Origin: Acetobacteraceae bacterium H6797
GTDB lineage: Bacteria; Pseudomonadota; Alphaproteobacteria; Acetobacterales; Acetobacteraceae
NCBI GenBank assembly: GCA_015223225.1
Contig: JADFCQ010000002.1
Coordinates: 372,001-436,000, forward strand
DNA: 64,000 nt
Direction of reading: 5' to 3'
Part shown: positions 1-8,584 of the stretch, in pieces
Position numbering within the stretch: the stretch's first letter is position 1
How the letters are laid out: each line of letters begins with the position of its first letter
Translations under genes and position numbers: made by a program
Notes under the pieces: model-generated
The model's input: the letters and a program-made list of their open reading frames with translations, nothing else
Databases searched by the model: none
What the model was told of the DNA's origin: nothing

Positions 1-1025
1 GCCGCTTCAAGGACGATCCGAACGGCAAGGGCGGCGTGCGCGTCGTCAAGCCGGAAGCGGCCAAGGAAAACGCCGCCGCGATGATCGGCCACACGCTGAT
101 CACCAAGCAGACCGGCCCCGAGGGCAAGGTCGTCAACCAAGTCTATATCGAGGCCGGTTGCGACATTAAGCGCGAGCTGTACCTCTCCCTCCTGGTTGAC
201 CGCGAGACCTCGCGCATCACCATCATGGCGTCCACCGAGGGCGGCATGGAAATCGAGGAAGTCGCCGAGAACCATCCGGAGAAGATCCTCAAGGTCGCCG
301 TCGATCCCGCGGCCGGCATCCAGGGCTGGCAGTGCCGCAAGCTCGGCTTCGGCCTGGGCCTGGAAGGCAAGCAGATCGGCGTGTTCACGAAGTTCGTGAC
401 GGCGATGTACAACGCCTTCACCGACCTCGACATGGCGATCGTCGAGATCAACCCGCTGGTCGTGACCGGCGCGGGTGAGATCATCGCGCTCGACGCCAAG
501 GTCTCCTTCGACGACAACGCGCTCTTCCGCCACAAGGAGCTCGAGGCCCTCCGCGACGACACGGAGATGGACCCGAAGGAACTCGAGGCCGTCAAGAACG
601 ACCTCAACTACGTCGCGCTCGACGGTGAGATCGGCTGCATGGTCAACGGCGCCGGCCTTGCCATGGCGACGATGGACATCATCAAGCTCTACGGCTCCTC
701 GCCCGCGAACTTCCTCGACGTCGGCGGCACCGCGACCGCGGCCCGCGTGACCGAGGCCTTCCGGATCATCACCGCGGACGCCAACGTCAAGGCGCTGCTG
801 GTGAACATCTTCGGCGGCATCGCGAAGTGCGACATGATCGCCAACGGCATCGTCGAGGCGGCCAAGACGCTGACCCTCTCGGTTCCGCTGGTCGTGCGCC
901 TCGAGGGCACGAATGTTGAGCTCGGCAAGAAGATCCTGGCCGAGAGCGGCCTGGCGATCATCCCCGCCGACAACCTGGCCGACGCCGCCCAGAAGGTCGT
1001 CGCCGCCGTGAAGAAGGCTGCCTGA
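1..1025 (+). CDS. sucC: Succinyl-CoA synthetase subunit beta (partial, 5' end outside window)
   Basis: Beta subunit of ADP/GDP-forming succinate-CoA ligase, which makes succinate and ATP/GTP from succinyl-CoA in the TCA cycle. The reading frame is already open at base 3, and the GTG at 36 is an internal valine codon, so roughly the first 50 residues (start of the ATP-grasp domain) lie upstream of the window. The visible part has the family's metal and nucleotide site region with the phrase EINPLVVT, and the C-terminal ligase domain with [15 protein letters not shown] and FGGIAKCD. The stop is 2 nt before sucD, so the two subunits are translated together. No damage is visible in the part present. 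Confidence 0.97.
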   Translation, partial: RFKDDPNGKGGVRVVKPEAAKENAAAMIGHTLITKQTGPEGKVVNQVYIEAGCDIKRELYLSLLVDRETSRITIMASTEGGMEIEEVAENHPEKILKVAVDPAAGIQGWQCRKLGFGLGLEGKQIGVFTKFVTAMYNAFTDLDMAIVEINPLVVTGAGEIIALDAKVSFDDNALFRHKELEALRDDTEMDPKELEAVKNDLNYVALDGEIGCMVNGAGLAMATMDIIKLYGSSPANFLDVGGTATAARVTEAFRIITADANVKALLVNIFGGIAKCDMIANGIVEAAKTLTLSVPLVVRLEGTNVELGKKILAESGLAIIPADNLADAAQKVVAAVKKAA

Positions 1026-1027
1026 AC

Positions 1028-1918
1028 ATGGCCATTCTCGTCGACAAGCACACGAAGGTCATGACCCAGGGCTTCACCGGCTCGCAGGGTACCTTCCACG
1101 CCGAGCAGGGCATTGCCTACGGCACGAACTATGTCGGTGGCGTGACCCCCGGCAAGGGCGGCCAGACGCATATCGGCCTGCCGGTGTTCAACACCGTTGC
1201 CGAATGCGTCGAGCGCACGGGCGCCGATGCCTCGGTCATCTACGTGCCGCCGCCGTTCGCCGCCGACTCCATCCTGGAGGCGATCGACGCCGAGGTTCCG
1301 CTCATCATCTGCATCACCGAGGGCATCCCCGTCCTCGACATGGTGAAGGTGAAGCGCGCCCTCTCCGGCTCCAAGTCGCGCCTCATCGGCCCGAACTGCC
1401 CGGGTGTCATCACCCCGGAAGCCTGCAAGATCGGCATCATGCCCGGCCATATCCACAAGCGTGGTTCGGTCGGCATCGTGTCGCGCTCGGGCACGCTGAC
1501 CTATGAGGCGGTGGCGCAGACCACGGCGGCCGGCCTCGGCCAGTCCACCTGCGTCGGCATCGGCGGCGACCCGGTCAAGGGCACGGACTTCCAGGAAGTC
1601 CTGGAGATGTTCCTTGCCGACGAAGAGACCAAGCAGATCGTCATGATCGGCGAGATCGGCGGCCAGTCCGAGATCATCGCGGCCGACTTCCTGGGCCGTG
1701 AGAACAAGCCGGGCTCCAAGAACTACAAGCCCGTCGTCGGCTTCATCGCCGGTGCGACCGCCCCTCCGGGCCGCCGCATGGGCCATGCCGGCGCCGTTAT
1801 CTCGGGCGGCAAGGACACCGCGGAAGCCAAGATGGACGCCATGCGCGCCGCCGGCATCTTCGTGGCCGACAGCCCGGCCGCCCTAGGCTCGACCATGGTC
1901 AAGGCCGTCAAGGGCTGA
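1028..1918 (+). CDS. sucD: Succinyl-CoA synthetase subunit alpha
   Basis: Alpha subunit of succinate-CoA ligase; it binds CoA and carries the phosphohistidine intermediate. 296 aa, the usual family length. The N-terminal CoA-binding Rossmann domain shows [13 protein letters not shown] (about residues 15-27), and the active-site histidine is H253 in [12 protein letters not shown]. The ATG lies 2 nt after the sucC stop with little Shine-Dalgarno sequence of its own, which suggests translational coupling. It is followed by a 243-bp gap before sucA that contains a strong hairpin. Complete and ordinary. Confidence 0.98.
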   Translation: MAILVDKHTKVMTQGFTGSQGTFHAEQGIAYGTNYVGGVTPGKGGQTHIGLPVFNTVAECVERTGADASVIYVPPPFAADSILEAIDAEVPLIICITEGIPVLDMVKVKRALSGSKSRLIGPNCPGVITPEACKIGIMPGHIHKRGSVGIVSRSGTLTYEAVAQTTAAGLGQSTCVGIGGDPVKGTDFQEVLEMFLADEETKQIVMIGEIGGQSEIIAADFLGRENKPGSKNYKPVVGFIAGATAPPGRRMGHAGAVISGGKDTAEAKMDAMRAAGIFVADSPAALGSTMVKAVKG

Positions 1919-2037
1919 GATCGGACAGGGAAGCGATGGGGTCGTACCAACGACAGATGTTGCAACAATGCGCCGTGGCCTCGGCTGCCGCGCATCCTTG
2001 CGGCATCCCATTTGCTTCCCGTTGCGCCTATGTTAAC

Positions 2038-2065
2038 CGACGCCGCCCTGTAATGGGCGGCGTCG
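2038..2065 (+). terminator. Strong hairpin between sucD and sucA, no U-tract
   Basis: An 11-bp perfect stem (CGACGCCGCCC paired with GGGCGGCGTCG) with a TGTAAT loop, about 120 nt after sucD. There is no T-run behind it, so it is not a classic intrinsic terminator. It could be a partial terminator, an mRNA-stabilising 3' end for sucCD, or a processing site. The rest of the 243-bp gap shows only a good ribosome binding site (GAGGAGG just before 2162). Confidence 0.5.
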
Positions 2066-2161
2066 CGCATGTCGCGTGCCGTGCTGGCATGCCTACCTAC
2101 GACGACACCGAACGAATGATGCCGCCCGCGACCCCGACAGGGCACGGGTGAGGAGGATCAA

Positions 2162-5053
2162 ATGGCCGGAGTGGACATTCTCGCGAGCGTGATGACGGGG
2201 GCCAATGCCGCCTTCCTCGCCGATCTCTACGCGCGCTGGATCGAGAAACCCGATAGCGTCGACCCGTCCTTCGCCGAGCTTTTCGAAGCCCTGAACGAAG
2301 ACGCCAAGGCCGTCCTGCTCGATGCCTCCGGTGCCTCCTGGCGCCCCCGCCCGCGCGGCGGCTTCGCGCCCGAGCCCGAAGCGCCGCCGGCACCCAAGGG
2401 TGGCAAGGGTGCCCCCGCTCCTGCCGCTGCCGCCGCGAAGGCCGACCCGGCCGCGAGCCGCCAGCAGGTGCTCGACTCCATCCGCGCCCTGATGTTCATC
2501 CGCGCCTATCGCGTGCGCGGCCATCTGGAAGCCCAGCTCGACCCGCTGCACCTGCAGGTGCCCAAGCCGCATCCTGAGCTGGATCCGAAGACCTACGGCT
2601 TCACCGAGGCCGATCTCGACCGCCCGATCTTCATCGACAACGTGCTCGGCCGCGAAAGCGCGACGATGCGCGAGATCATCTCGATCGTGCGCGCCAGCTA
2701 TTGCGGCGCCATCGGCGTCGAGTTCATGCATATCCAGGACCCCGAGCAGAAGTCCTGGATCCAGCAGAAGTTCGAAGGCGCTCCCTGGACGACGAAGTTC
2801 AAGCCCGAGGACAAGAAGAAGATCCTGGGCCAGCTGACCGAGGCCGAGCATTTCGAGGCCTTCTGCGCCAAGAAATACGTCGGCACGAAGCGCTTCGGCC
2901 TCGAGGGCGGTGAAGCCACCATCCCCTCCGTCCTCGCCGTGATCGAGACCGCTGCCGTCAACGGCGTGAAGGAAATCGCGATCGGCATGGCCCATCGCGG
3001 CCGCCTGAATACCCTCGTGAACGTCGTGAAGAAGCCCTTCGTGAACGTTTTCGCCGAGTTCAAGGGCGGCTCCTACAAGCCCGACGACATCCAGGGCTCG
3101 GGCGACGTGAAGTACCACCTCGGCACCTCGACCGATGTCGAGATCCTGGGCAACAAGGTGCACCTCTCGCTCCAGCCGAACCCGTCGCATCTCGAGGTCG
3201 TGGACCCCGTGGTGGTCGGCAAGGTGCGCGCGCGCCAGGACATGGCGGGCGACACCAAGGGCCGCCGCTCGGTCATGGGCATCCTGCTGCACGGCGACGC
3301 GGCCTTCGCGGGCCAGGGCGTGGTCTATGAGACGCTCGCGATGAGCCAGCTCATCGGCTACCGCACGGGCGGCACCGTCCATATCATCACGAACAACCAG
3401 ATCGGTTTCACCACCGTTCCGGCCCATGCCTATTCCGGCCTCTACGGCACGGACGTGGCCAAGTCGGTCCAGGCGCCGATCCTGCATGTGAACGGCGATG
3501 ACCCGGAAGCGGTCGTCTTCGCCTCGCAGGTCGCGGCCGAGTATCGCATGACCTTCGGCGCCGACGTGGTGCTGGATATCGTCTGCTATCGCCGCCACGG
3601 CCATAACGAGAATGACGAGCCCGCCTTCACGCAGCCGCTGATGTATGCCCGCATCCGCGAGACGCCCACCATCCGCACCAAGTACGCCGCCAAGCTGGTG
3701 GCCGAGAAGGTGATGACGGAGGCCGAGGCCAAGGCGATGCTCGACGACTTCAACGCCAAGCTGGAAGAGGCCTTCCAGGCTTCCGCGAGCTTCAAGCCAA
3801 ACAAGGCCGACTGGCTCGAGGGCCACTGGGCCGGCCTGAAGGCCGCCGGCAGCGACGAGGCCGAAGTCGAGGATCTGACCGCTGTTTCCGAGGATATCCT
3901 GAAGGAAGTCGGCGCGGCCCTGACCCGCGTGCCGGCCGATTTCACGGCCAATGGCAAGATCCTGCGCCAGCTTGAGGCCAAGAAGCAGTCCATCGACACG
4001 GGCGAAGGCATTGACTGGGCGACCGGCGAGGCGCTCGCCTTCGGCACGCTGATGCTCGAAGGCCATCGCATCCGCCTGTCGGGCGAGGACGTGCAGCGCG
4101 GCACCTTCAGCCATCGTCACTGCGTGCTGATCGACCAGAAGACGCAGGCCGAGTACATGCCGCTGAACAACATCCGCGAGGGCCAGCCGCGGATGGAAGC
4201 CTTCAACTCCCTCCTCTCGGAGATGGGCGTTCTGGGCTTCGACTACGGCTATTCGCTCGCGGACCCGAAGACGCTCGTGCTCTGGGAAGGCCAGTTCGGT
4301 GACTTCGCGAACGGCGCGCAGGTGGTGATCGACCAGTTCATCGCCTCCGCCGAGACGAAGTGGCTGCGCATGTCCGGCCTGGTGATGCTGCTGCCGCATG
4401 GCTATGAGGGCCAGGGCCCCGAGCACTCCTCGGCCCGCCTTGAGCGCTATCTGCAGCTCTGCGCCGAGAACAACATGGCGGTCTGCAACTTCACGACGCC
4501 GGCGAACTACTTCCACGCGCTTCGCCGCCAGATGAAGCGCAACTACCGCAAGCCGCTGATCGTGATGTCGCCGAAGTCCCTGCTGCGCCACAAGCTGGCC
4601 GTCAGCAGCCTCTCGGAATTCGGCCCGGGCAGCACCTTCCGCCCTGTCCTGCCCGAGATCGACGCGATCGAGCCCGCTAAGGTGAAGCGCGTCGTGCTCT
4701 GCACCGGCAAGGTCTATTACGACCTGCTGCAGGAGCGCCGCGACAAGGGCGTGAAGGACGTGGCCATCGTGCGCCTCGAGCAGATGTATCCCTTCCCGGA
4801 GAAGTCGCTCTCGGCCGAGCTGGCGAAGTACAAGAACGCCGAGGTCGTATGGTGCCAGGAGGAGCCGGAGAATGCCGGCGCCTGGAACTTCCTCGACCGG
4901 CGCATCGAAAAGGCCCTGAGCAAGATCGACATCAAGGGCAAGCGCCCGAACTATGTCGGCCGTGCGGCCGCGGCGAGCCCGGCCACCGGCCTCGCGAAGA
5001 TCCATCAGCAGCAACAGGAGACCCTGGTGCGGGAAGCGCTGGGCCTCGCCTGA
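2162..5053 (+). CDS. sucA: 2-oxoglutarate dehydrogenase E1 component
   Basis: Thiamine-diphosphate E1 subunit of the 2-oxoglutarate dehydrogenase complex; it decarboxylates 2-oxoglutarate and passes the succinyl group to E2. 963 aa, normal for the family. The N-terminus has the short E1o segment ([17 protein letters not shown]) that contacts E2. A Pro/Ala-rich linker follows near residues 60-95, then the catalytic core with the HRGRLN motif and the ThDP/Mg motif [10 protein letters not shown]...NNQIGF. The start is the ATG at 2162, behind GAGGAGG with 5-nt spacing. It is followed by sucB, and the complex also needs a lipoamide dehydrogenase that is not in this window. Confidence 0.98.
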   Translation: MAGVDILASVMTGANAAFLADLYARWIEKPDSVDPSFAELFEALNEDAKAVLLDASGASWRPRPRGGFAPEPEAPPAPKGGKGAPAPAAAAAKADPAASRQQVLDSIRALMFIRAYRVRGHLEAQLDPLHLQVPKPHPELDPKTYGFTEADLDRPIFIDNVLGRESATMREIISIVRASYCGAIGVEFMHIQDPEQKSWIQQKFEGAPWTTKFKPEDKKKILGQLTEAEHFEAFCAKKYVGTKRFGLEGGEATIPSVLAVIETAAVNGVKEIAIGMAHRGRLNTLVNVVKKPFVNVFAEFKGGSYKPDDIQGSGDVKYHLGTSTDVEILGNKVHLSLQPNPSHLEVVDPVVVGKVRARQDMAGDTKGRRSVMGILLHGDAAFAGQGVVYETLAMSQLIGYRTGGTVHIITNNQIGFTTVPAHAYSGLYGTDVAKSVQAPILHVNGDDPEAVVFASQVAAEYRMTFGADVVLDIVCYRRHGHNENDEPAFTQPLMYARIRETPTIRTKYAAKLVAEKVMTEAEAKAMLDDFNAKLEEAFQASASFKPNKADWLEGHWAGLKAAGSDEAEVEDLTAVSEDILKEVGAALTRVPADFTANGKILRQLEAKKQSIDTGEGIDWATGEALAFGTLMLEGHRIRLSGEDVQRGTFSHRHCVLIDQKTQAEYMPLNNIREGQPRMEAFNSLLSEMGVLGFDYGYSLADPKTLVLWEGQFGDFANGAQVVIDQFIASAETKWLRMSGLVMLLPHGYEGQGPEHSSARLERYLQLCAENNMAVCNFTTPANYFHALRRQMKRNYRKPLIVMSPKSLLRHKLAVSSLSEFGPGSTFRPVLPEIDAIEPAKVKRVVLCTGKVYYDLLQERRDKGVKDVAIVRLEQMYPFPEKSLSAELAKYKNAEVVWCQEEPENAGAWNFLDRRIEKALSKIDIKGKRPNYVGRAAAASPATGLAKIHQQQQETLVREALGLA

Positions 5054-5105
5054 CGGCGAGCCCAGCACCACCTACCCCTCCGCATCCGGCAAGAAGGCGA
5101 CGAGA

Positions 5106-6350
5106 ATGACCGATATCCTGGTTCCCACCCTGGGCGAGAGCGTGAGCAGCGCGACCATTGCGCGCTGGCTGAAGAAGGCGGGCGAGGCTGTGGCCGCCGA
5201 CGAGGCCCTGGTCGAGCTGGAGACCGACAAGGTCACGGTCGAAGTGAACGCGCCGGCTGCTGGCGTGCTCGAGGCGATCGTGGCCCAGGAAGGCGCCGAG
5301 GTTGAGCCGGGCGCCGTGCTCGGCACCATCGCCGCCGGTGGCGCCGCCGCTGCCCCGAAGCCCGCCGCGCCGGCCGCCGCCCCTGCTGCTGCCGCCCCGG
5401 CCGAGCCGAAGGTCGAGGCGCCCCGCGCCGTGACCGGCCCCGTTTCCCGCCCGGGTGGCGGCGAGCATGCGCCGATGCCGGCCGCGGCCAAGCTGATGGC
5501 CGACAACAAGGTCGATGCCGCTTCGGTCGGTGGCACCGGCAAGGACGGCCGCATCACAAAGGGTGACGTGCTCGACTTCCTGGCCCGCCCGGCTTCTGCC
5601 GCCGCCCCGGCGGCCGCCGCCGCGGCCCCGGTGAAGCAGCGCAATCTCGAGGCGGGCGAAGAGCGGGTGAAGATGACCCGCCTGCGCCAGACCATCGCGA
5701 AGCGACTGAAGGAAGCCCAGAACACCGCCGCCATGCTCACCACCTTCAATGAGGTGGACATGAGCGCAGCGATGGCACTCCGCGCCGAGTACAAGGACGT
5801 CTTCGAAAAGAAGCACGGCATCAAGCTCGGCTTCATGTCCTTCTTCGTGAAGGCCTCGATCGCGGCGCTGAAGGAGTTCCCGGCGATCAATGCCGAGATC
5901 GAAGGCGACAGCGTCATCTACAAGAACTTCATCCACATGGGCATCGCCGTCGGTGGTCCGAACGGCCTGGTCGTCCCCGTGCTGAAGAACGCGCAGGACC
6001 TGTCCTTCGCCGGCATCGAGAAGGCCATCAACGGCTTCGGCAAGCGCGCCCGTGACGGCCAGCTCAAAATCGACGAGCTCGCCGGCGGCAGCTTCACGAT
6101 CACCAATGGCGGCATCTACGGCTCGATGATGTCCACTCCGATCCTGAACCCCCCGCAGTCGGGCATCCTCGGGATGCACGCGATCAAGGAGCGGGCGATG
6201 GTCGTGAACGGCAAGATCGAGATCCGCCCGATGATGTATGTGGCCCTCTCCTATGACCACCGGATCGTCGACGGCAAGGAAGCCGTCTCCTTCCTGGTGC
6301 GCCTGAAGGAAGGCATTGAGGACCCGCGCCGTCTGATGCTCGACATCTGA
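5106..6350 (+). CDS. sucB: Dihydrolipoyllysine-residue succinyltransferase, E2 of the 2-oxoglutarate dehydrogenase complex
   Basis: E2 core of the 2-oxoglutarate dehydrogenase complex; it transfers succinyl from ThDP-E1 to CoA. 414 aa. Layout: one lipoyl domain (1-75) with the lipoylated lysine K42 in ETDKVTVEV; an Ala/Pro-rich linker; a peripheral E1/E3-binding domain (about 120-160, with [13 protein letters not shown]); a second Ala linker; then the catalytic domain with SYDHRIVDG, giving the active-site His and Asp. I chose the ATG at 5106 because the protein then begins [12 protein letters not shown] as family members do; the frame is open further upstream into sucA. A terminator follows. 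Confidence 0.98.
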   Translation: MTDILVPTLGESVSSATIARWLKKAGEAVAADEALVELETDKVTVEVNAPAAGVLEAIVAQEGAEVEPGAVLGTIAAGGAAAAPKPAAPAAAPAAAAPAEPKVEAPRAVTGPVSRPGGGEHAPMPAAAKLMADNKVDAASVGGTGKDGRITKGDVLDFLARPASAAAPAAAAAAPVKQRNLEAGEERVKMTRLRQTIAKRLKEAQNTAAMLTTFNEVDMSAAMALRAEYKDVFEKKHGIKLGFMSFFVKASIAALKEFPAINAEIEGDSVIYKNFIHMGIAVGGPNGLVVPVLKNAQDLSFAGIEKAINGFGKRARDGQLKIDELAGGSFTITNGGIYGSMMSTPILNPPQSGILGMHAIKERAMVVNGKIEIRPMMYVALSYDHRIVDGKEAVSFLVRLKEGIEDPRRLMLDI

Positions 6351-6377
6351 TCGGGGCTTAGGCACTGAATTGGGAGA

Positions 6378-6406
6378 GGCCGGAGGGGGAACCTTCCGGC
6401 CCTTTT
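6378..6406 (+). terminator. Intrinsic terminator of the suc operon
   Basis: Stem GGCCGGAGGG / CCTTCCGGCC (10 pairs, one G-T) with a GGAA tetraloop, followed by CTTTT. It lies 28 nt after the sucB stop, where the suc genes meet the convergent permease gene. Confidence 0.85.
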
Positions 6407-6418
6407 CTATGCGACACG

Positions 6419-6515
6419 GGGAAGGCGCTGCCTTCCCGGACCCATCCGCCAAAGGCCTCAGGCCTTTGGAAACCCATTACTGATTGCGGGGTCCGGGGTG
6501 GTCACACCACCCCGG
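6419..6515. repeat. Array of three perfect inverted repeats between convergent genes
   Basis: Three dyads in 97 bp: GGGAAGGC-3 nt-GCCTTCCC (6419-6437); CCAAAGGCCT-1 nt-AGGCCTTTGG (6449-6469); CCGGGGTGG-5 nt-CCACCCCGG (6493-6515). They lie between the suc terminator and the stop of the convergent permease. The style, successive GC-rich dyads joined by short 'GGACCC' and 'AAACCC' spacers, resembles dispersed intergenic repeats of alphaproteobacteria. Only this one copy is in the window, so calling it a repeat family is inference. It may also end transcription coming from the right. Confidence 0.5.
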
Positions 6516-6517
6516 CT

Positions 6518-7336
6518 TCAGCGCCGCCCGGTGCTATCCGCCAACAAATTGCACCCCAGCACCGCCAGCAGGATCGCCAGCCCCGGCCAGAGTGCCGTCA
6601 GCGGCGCCGCGAAGACCATTTCCTGCGCATTGGCCAACATATTCCCCCAGCTCGCGGCGGGCGGGGTGATGCCAAGGCCAAGGAAGCTCAGCACGCTCTC
6701 GGCCAGGATGGCGCCGCCAACCGTCAACGCCGTCGCCACGGCCACGGGCGAGGCCAGGGCGGGCAGGACGTGCCGCCGCAGCAGCCGCGCCTCGGAAACG
6801 CCCAGGGCCCGCGCGGCGCGCACGTGGTCGCGCGCCAGCACGCTCAGGGCCCCTGCCCTCGCCAGCCGCGCGACACCCACCCAGCCGAAGCCGGCGAGGA
6901 TGATCACGATGCGGATCATGTCCGTGGTCAACGCCCCGCGGTCGAGCCCGACCTTGGACGGGTCCATGGCGGCCAGCAGCACCAGCAAGGGCAGCGCCGG
7001 CAGGGCCAGGAGACCGTCCGCGAGGCGCATCAGCACAGCATCCACCCAGCCGCCGCGCCAAGCGGCGACGAGGCCGACCACGGTGCCGATGGTGGAGGCG
7101 ACCAGCGCGGTGGCGAGGCCCACGCCGAGCGAGACGCGGGCGCCATCCATGAGGCGGAGCAGCACGTCACGCCCCAGGTCATCCGTGCCGAGCCAATGGG
7201 TCGCGCTGGGCGGCTCGAAACGGGCGAAGAGATCGGGCTCGTGCGGGTCGAGCCCGAAAAGGCGGGCGGCCAGCGGTGCCAGCAGCCCGGCAAGGGCGAG
7301 AAGGCCGAGCAGGGCAAGGCCGATCCCGCGCTTCAT
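6518..7336 (-). CDS. ABC transporter permease, dipeptide/oligopeptide (DppC/OppC) type
   Basis: Inner-membrane permease of the peptide/nickel ABC importer family. 272 aa with about six hydrophobic segments; the N-terminal loop has HWLGTDDLGRDVLLRLMDG, diagnostic of DppC/OppC proteins, and the EAA loop reads ALGVSEARLLRRHVLPA. Its ATG is 4 nt after the nrdB stop (TAG-GCTC-ATG), so it appears to be the last gene of an nrdB transcript. No partner permease, ATPase or peptide-binding protein lies nearby, so its substrate and partners cannot be told from this window. The family call is firm; the function of an isolated subunit is not. Confidence 0.88.
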   Translation of the reverse strand: MKRGIGLALLGLLALAGLLAPLAARLFGLDPHEPDLFARFEPPSATHWLGTDDLGRDVLLRLMDGARVSLGVGLATALVASTIGTVVGLVAAWRGGWVDAVLMRLADGLLALPALPLLVLLAAMDPSKVGLDRGALTTDMIRIVIILAGFGWVGVARLARAGALSVLARDHVRAARALGVSEARLLRRHVLPALASPVAVATALTVGGAILAESVLSFLGLGITPPAASWGNMLANAQEMVFAAPLTALWPGLAILLAVLGCNLLADSTGRR

Positions 7337-7340
7337 GAGC

Positions 7341-8390
7341 CTATCGGCCCAGCTCGATGCTGCCTTCCGGCTGCGGCGTGGCGAAAACGCCGTCGGCGAA
7401 GGCCTCTTCCCAGGAGCCGGTGGTGCTGGCCTTGGAATATTCCGTCGCCCGGTTCTCGAAGAAATTCGTGTGCTCGATGGCGTTGAGCATCTCGTCGAGC
7501 CAGGGCAGCGGGTTCTTCTCGATATTGTAGATCACGTCCATGCCGAGCTGCTGGAGCCGGCGATCGGCGATGAAGCGGATGTAGCGCTTCACCTCCTCCG
7601 AGGTCAGGCCCTGCACGTCGCCCATCTCGAAGGCGAGGTCGATGAAGGCATCCTCGTGCTCGACGATGGTCTTGCAGATCTCGGTGATCTCGCTGCGCAG
7701 CTCCTCCGTCCAGATCTCCGGGTTCTCCTGGATGAAGGTCCGGAAGAGGCGGATGATCGAGAGGCAATGCAGCGTCTCGTCGCGCACCGACCAGGTGACG
7801 ATCTGGCCCATGCCCTTCATCTTATTGAAGCGCGGGAAGTTCAGGAGGATGGCGAAGGACGCGAAAAGCTGCAGCCCCTCGGTGAAGGCGCCGAAGGCCG
7901 CGAGCGTCTTCGCGATCTCCTTCTTCGAATCCACCGTGAAGGACTGCATGTAGTCGAACTTGTCCTTCATCTCCTTGTATTTGAGGAAGGCTTCGTATTC
8001 GGCTTCCGGGATACCGATAGTGTCCAGCAGATGCGAATAGGCCGCGATGTGGATCGTCTCGATATTCGAGAAGGCCGAGAGCATCATGAGCACTTCAGTC
8101 GGTTTGAAGACCTGGCTGTAGTGCTTCATGTAGCAGTTGTTCACCTCCACGTCCGACTGCGTGAAGAAGCGGAAGATCTGCGTGACGAGGTTGCGCTCCA
8201 CGTCCGACAGGTTCTTCTGCCAATCCTTCACGTCATCTGCCATGGGCACTTCTTCCGGCAGCCAATGCACGCGCTGCTGCATCAGCCAGGCGTCATAGGC
8301 CCAAGGGTAGCGGAAGGGCTTGTAGACCGGGTTGCCGGTCAGAAGGTCCAGTCGGGCCGGCTGTTCGCCGGGAGTATGGCCGTCGGGCAT
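7341..8390 (-). CDS. nrdB: Ribonucleoside-diphosphate reductase subunit beta (class Ia)
   Basis: Radical-generating R2 subunit of ribonucleotide reductase, which makes dNDPs with NrdA. 349 aa. All diiron ligands can be placed by alignment with E. coli NrdB: D80, E111, H114, E171, E205 and H208, with the same spacing (31 between the first two, 34 from E171 to E205). The radical tyrosine is Y118 in ETIHIAAYSH, so this is a tyrosyl-radical enzyme. No N-terminal ATP-cone is present. The gene lies 194 bp downstream of nrdA, and the gap is full of hairpins. The ATG at 8390 is the first in frame, behind a weak AAGG. Confidence 0.97.
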   Translation of the reverse strand: MPDGHTPGEQPARLDLLTGNPVYKPFRYPWAYDAWLMQQRVHWLPEEVPMADDVKDWQKNLSDVERNLVTQIFRFFTQSDVEVNNCYMKHYSQVFKPTEVLMMLSAFSNIETIHIAAYSHLLDTIGIPEAEYEAFLKYKEMKDKFDYMQSFTVDSKKEIAKTLAAFGAFTEGLQLFASFAILLNFPRFNKMKGMGQIVTWSVRDETLHCLSIIRLFRTFIQENPEIWTEELRSEITEICKTIVEHEDAFIDLAFEMGDVQGLTSEEVKRYIRFIADRRLQQLGMDVIYNIEKNPLPWLDEMLNAIEHTNFFENRATEYSKASTTGSWEEAFADGVFATPQPEGSIELGR

Positions 8391-8420
8391 CGTCAGCGCC
8401 TTGCAAGCTGGGGAGTGAGA

Positions 8421-8582
8421 GGCAGGCGGCTGCCTGGGCGGCCCCGGAAGGGCCGCGGCTTGGCCGCATTATGCCGGAAAAGAAGGGGGCCGGGAAAGCG
8501 CGGGCAGACCATGAGCCCGCGCCGCGCCCTCCCGGCCTTCGGGAGGGCCTGGGCCCCAGGCCAGCCTGGCCGGAGGCCAGGC
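8421..8582 (-). other. Hairpin-rich nrdA-nrdB spacer
   Basis: On the nrd strand the order after the nrdA stop is: GCCTGGCC-3 nt-GGCCAGGC (8564-8582), starting 2 nt after the stop; GCCCTCCCG-5 nt-CGGGAGGGC (8526-8548); GCGGCCC-5 nt-GGGCCGC (8438-8456); and GGCAG-4 nt-CTGCC (8421-8434). None has a long U-tract. They may protect the nrdA 3' end, cut down read-through into nrdB, or be processing sites that set the subunit ratio. Confidence 0.5.
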
Positions 8583-8584
8583 CG

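Noticed and set aside
2093-5071. 992-aa open frame on the minus strand across sucA
   Set aside because: It mirrors the sucA frame, has no family motif, and is rich in His/Asp/Arg/Gly/Ala as expected from the reverse complement of a GC-rich gene. sucA has full catalytic motifs.
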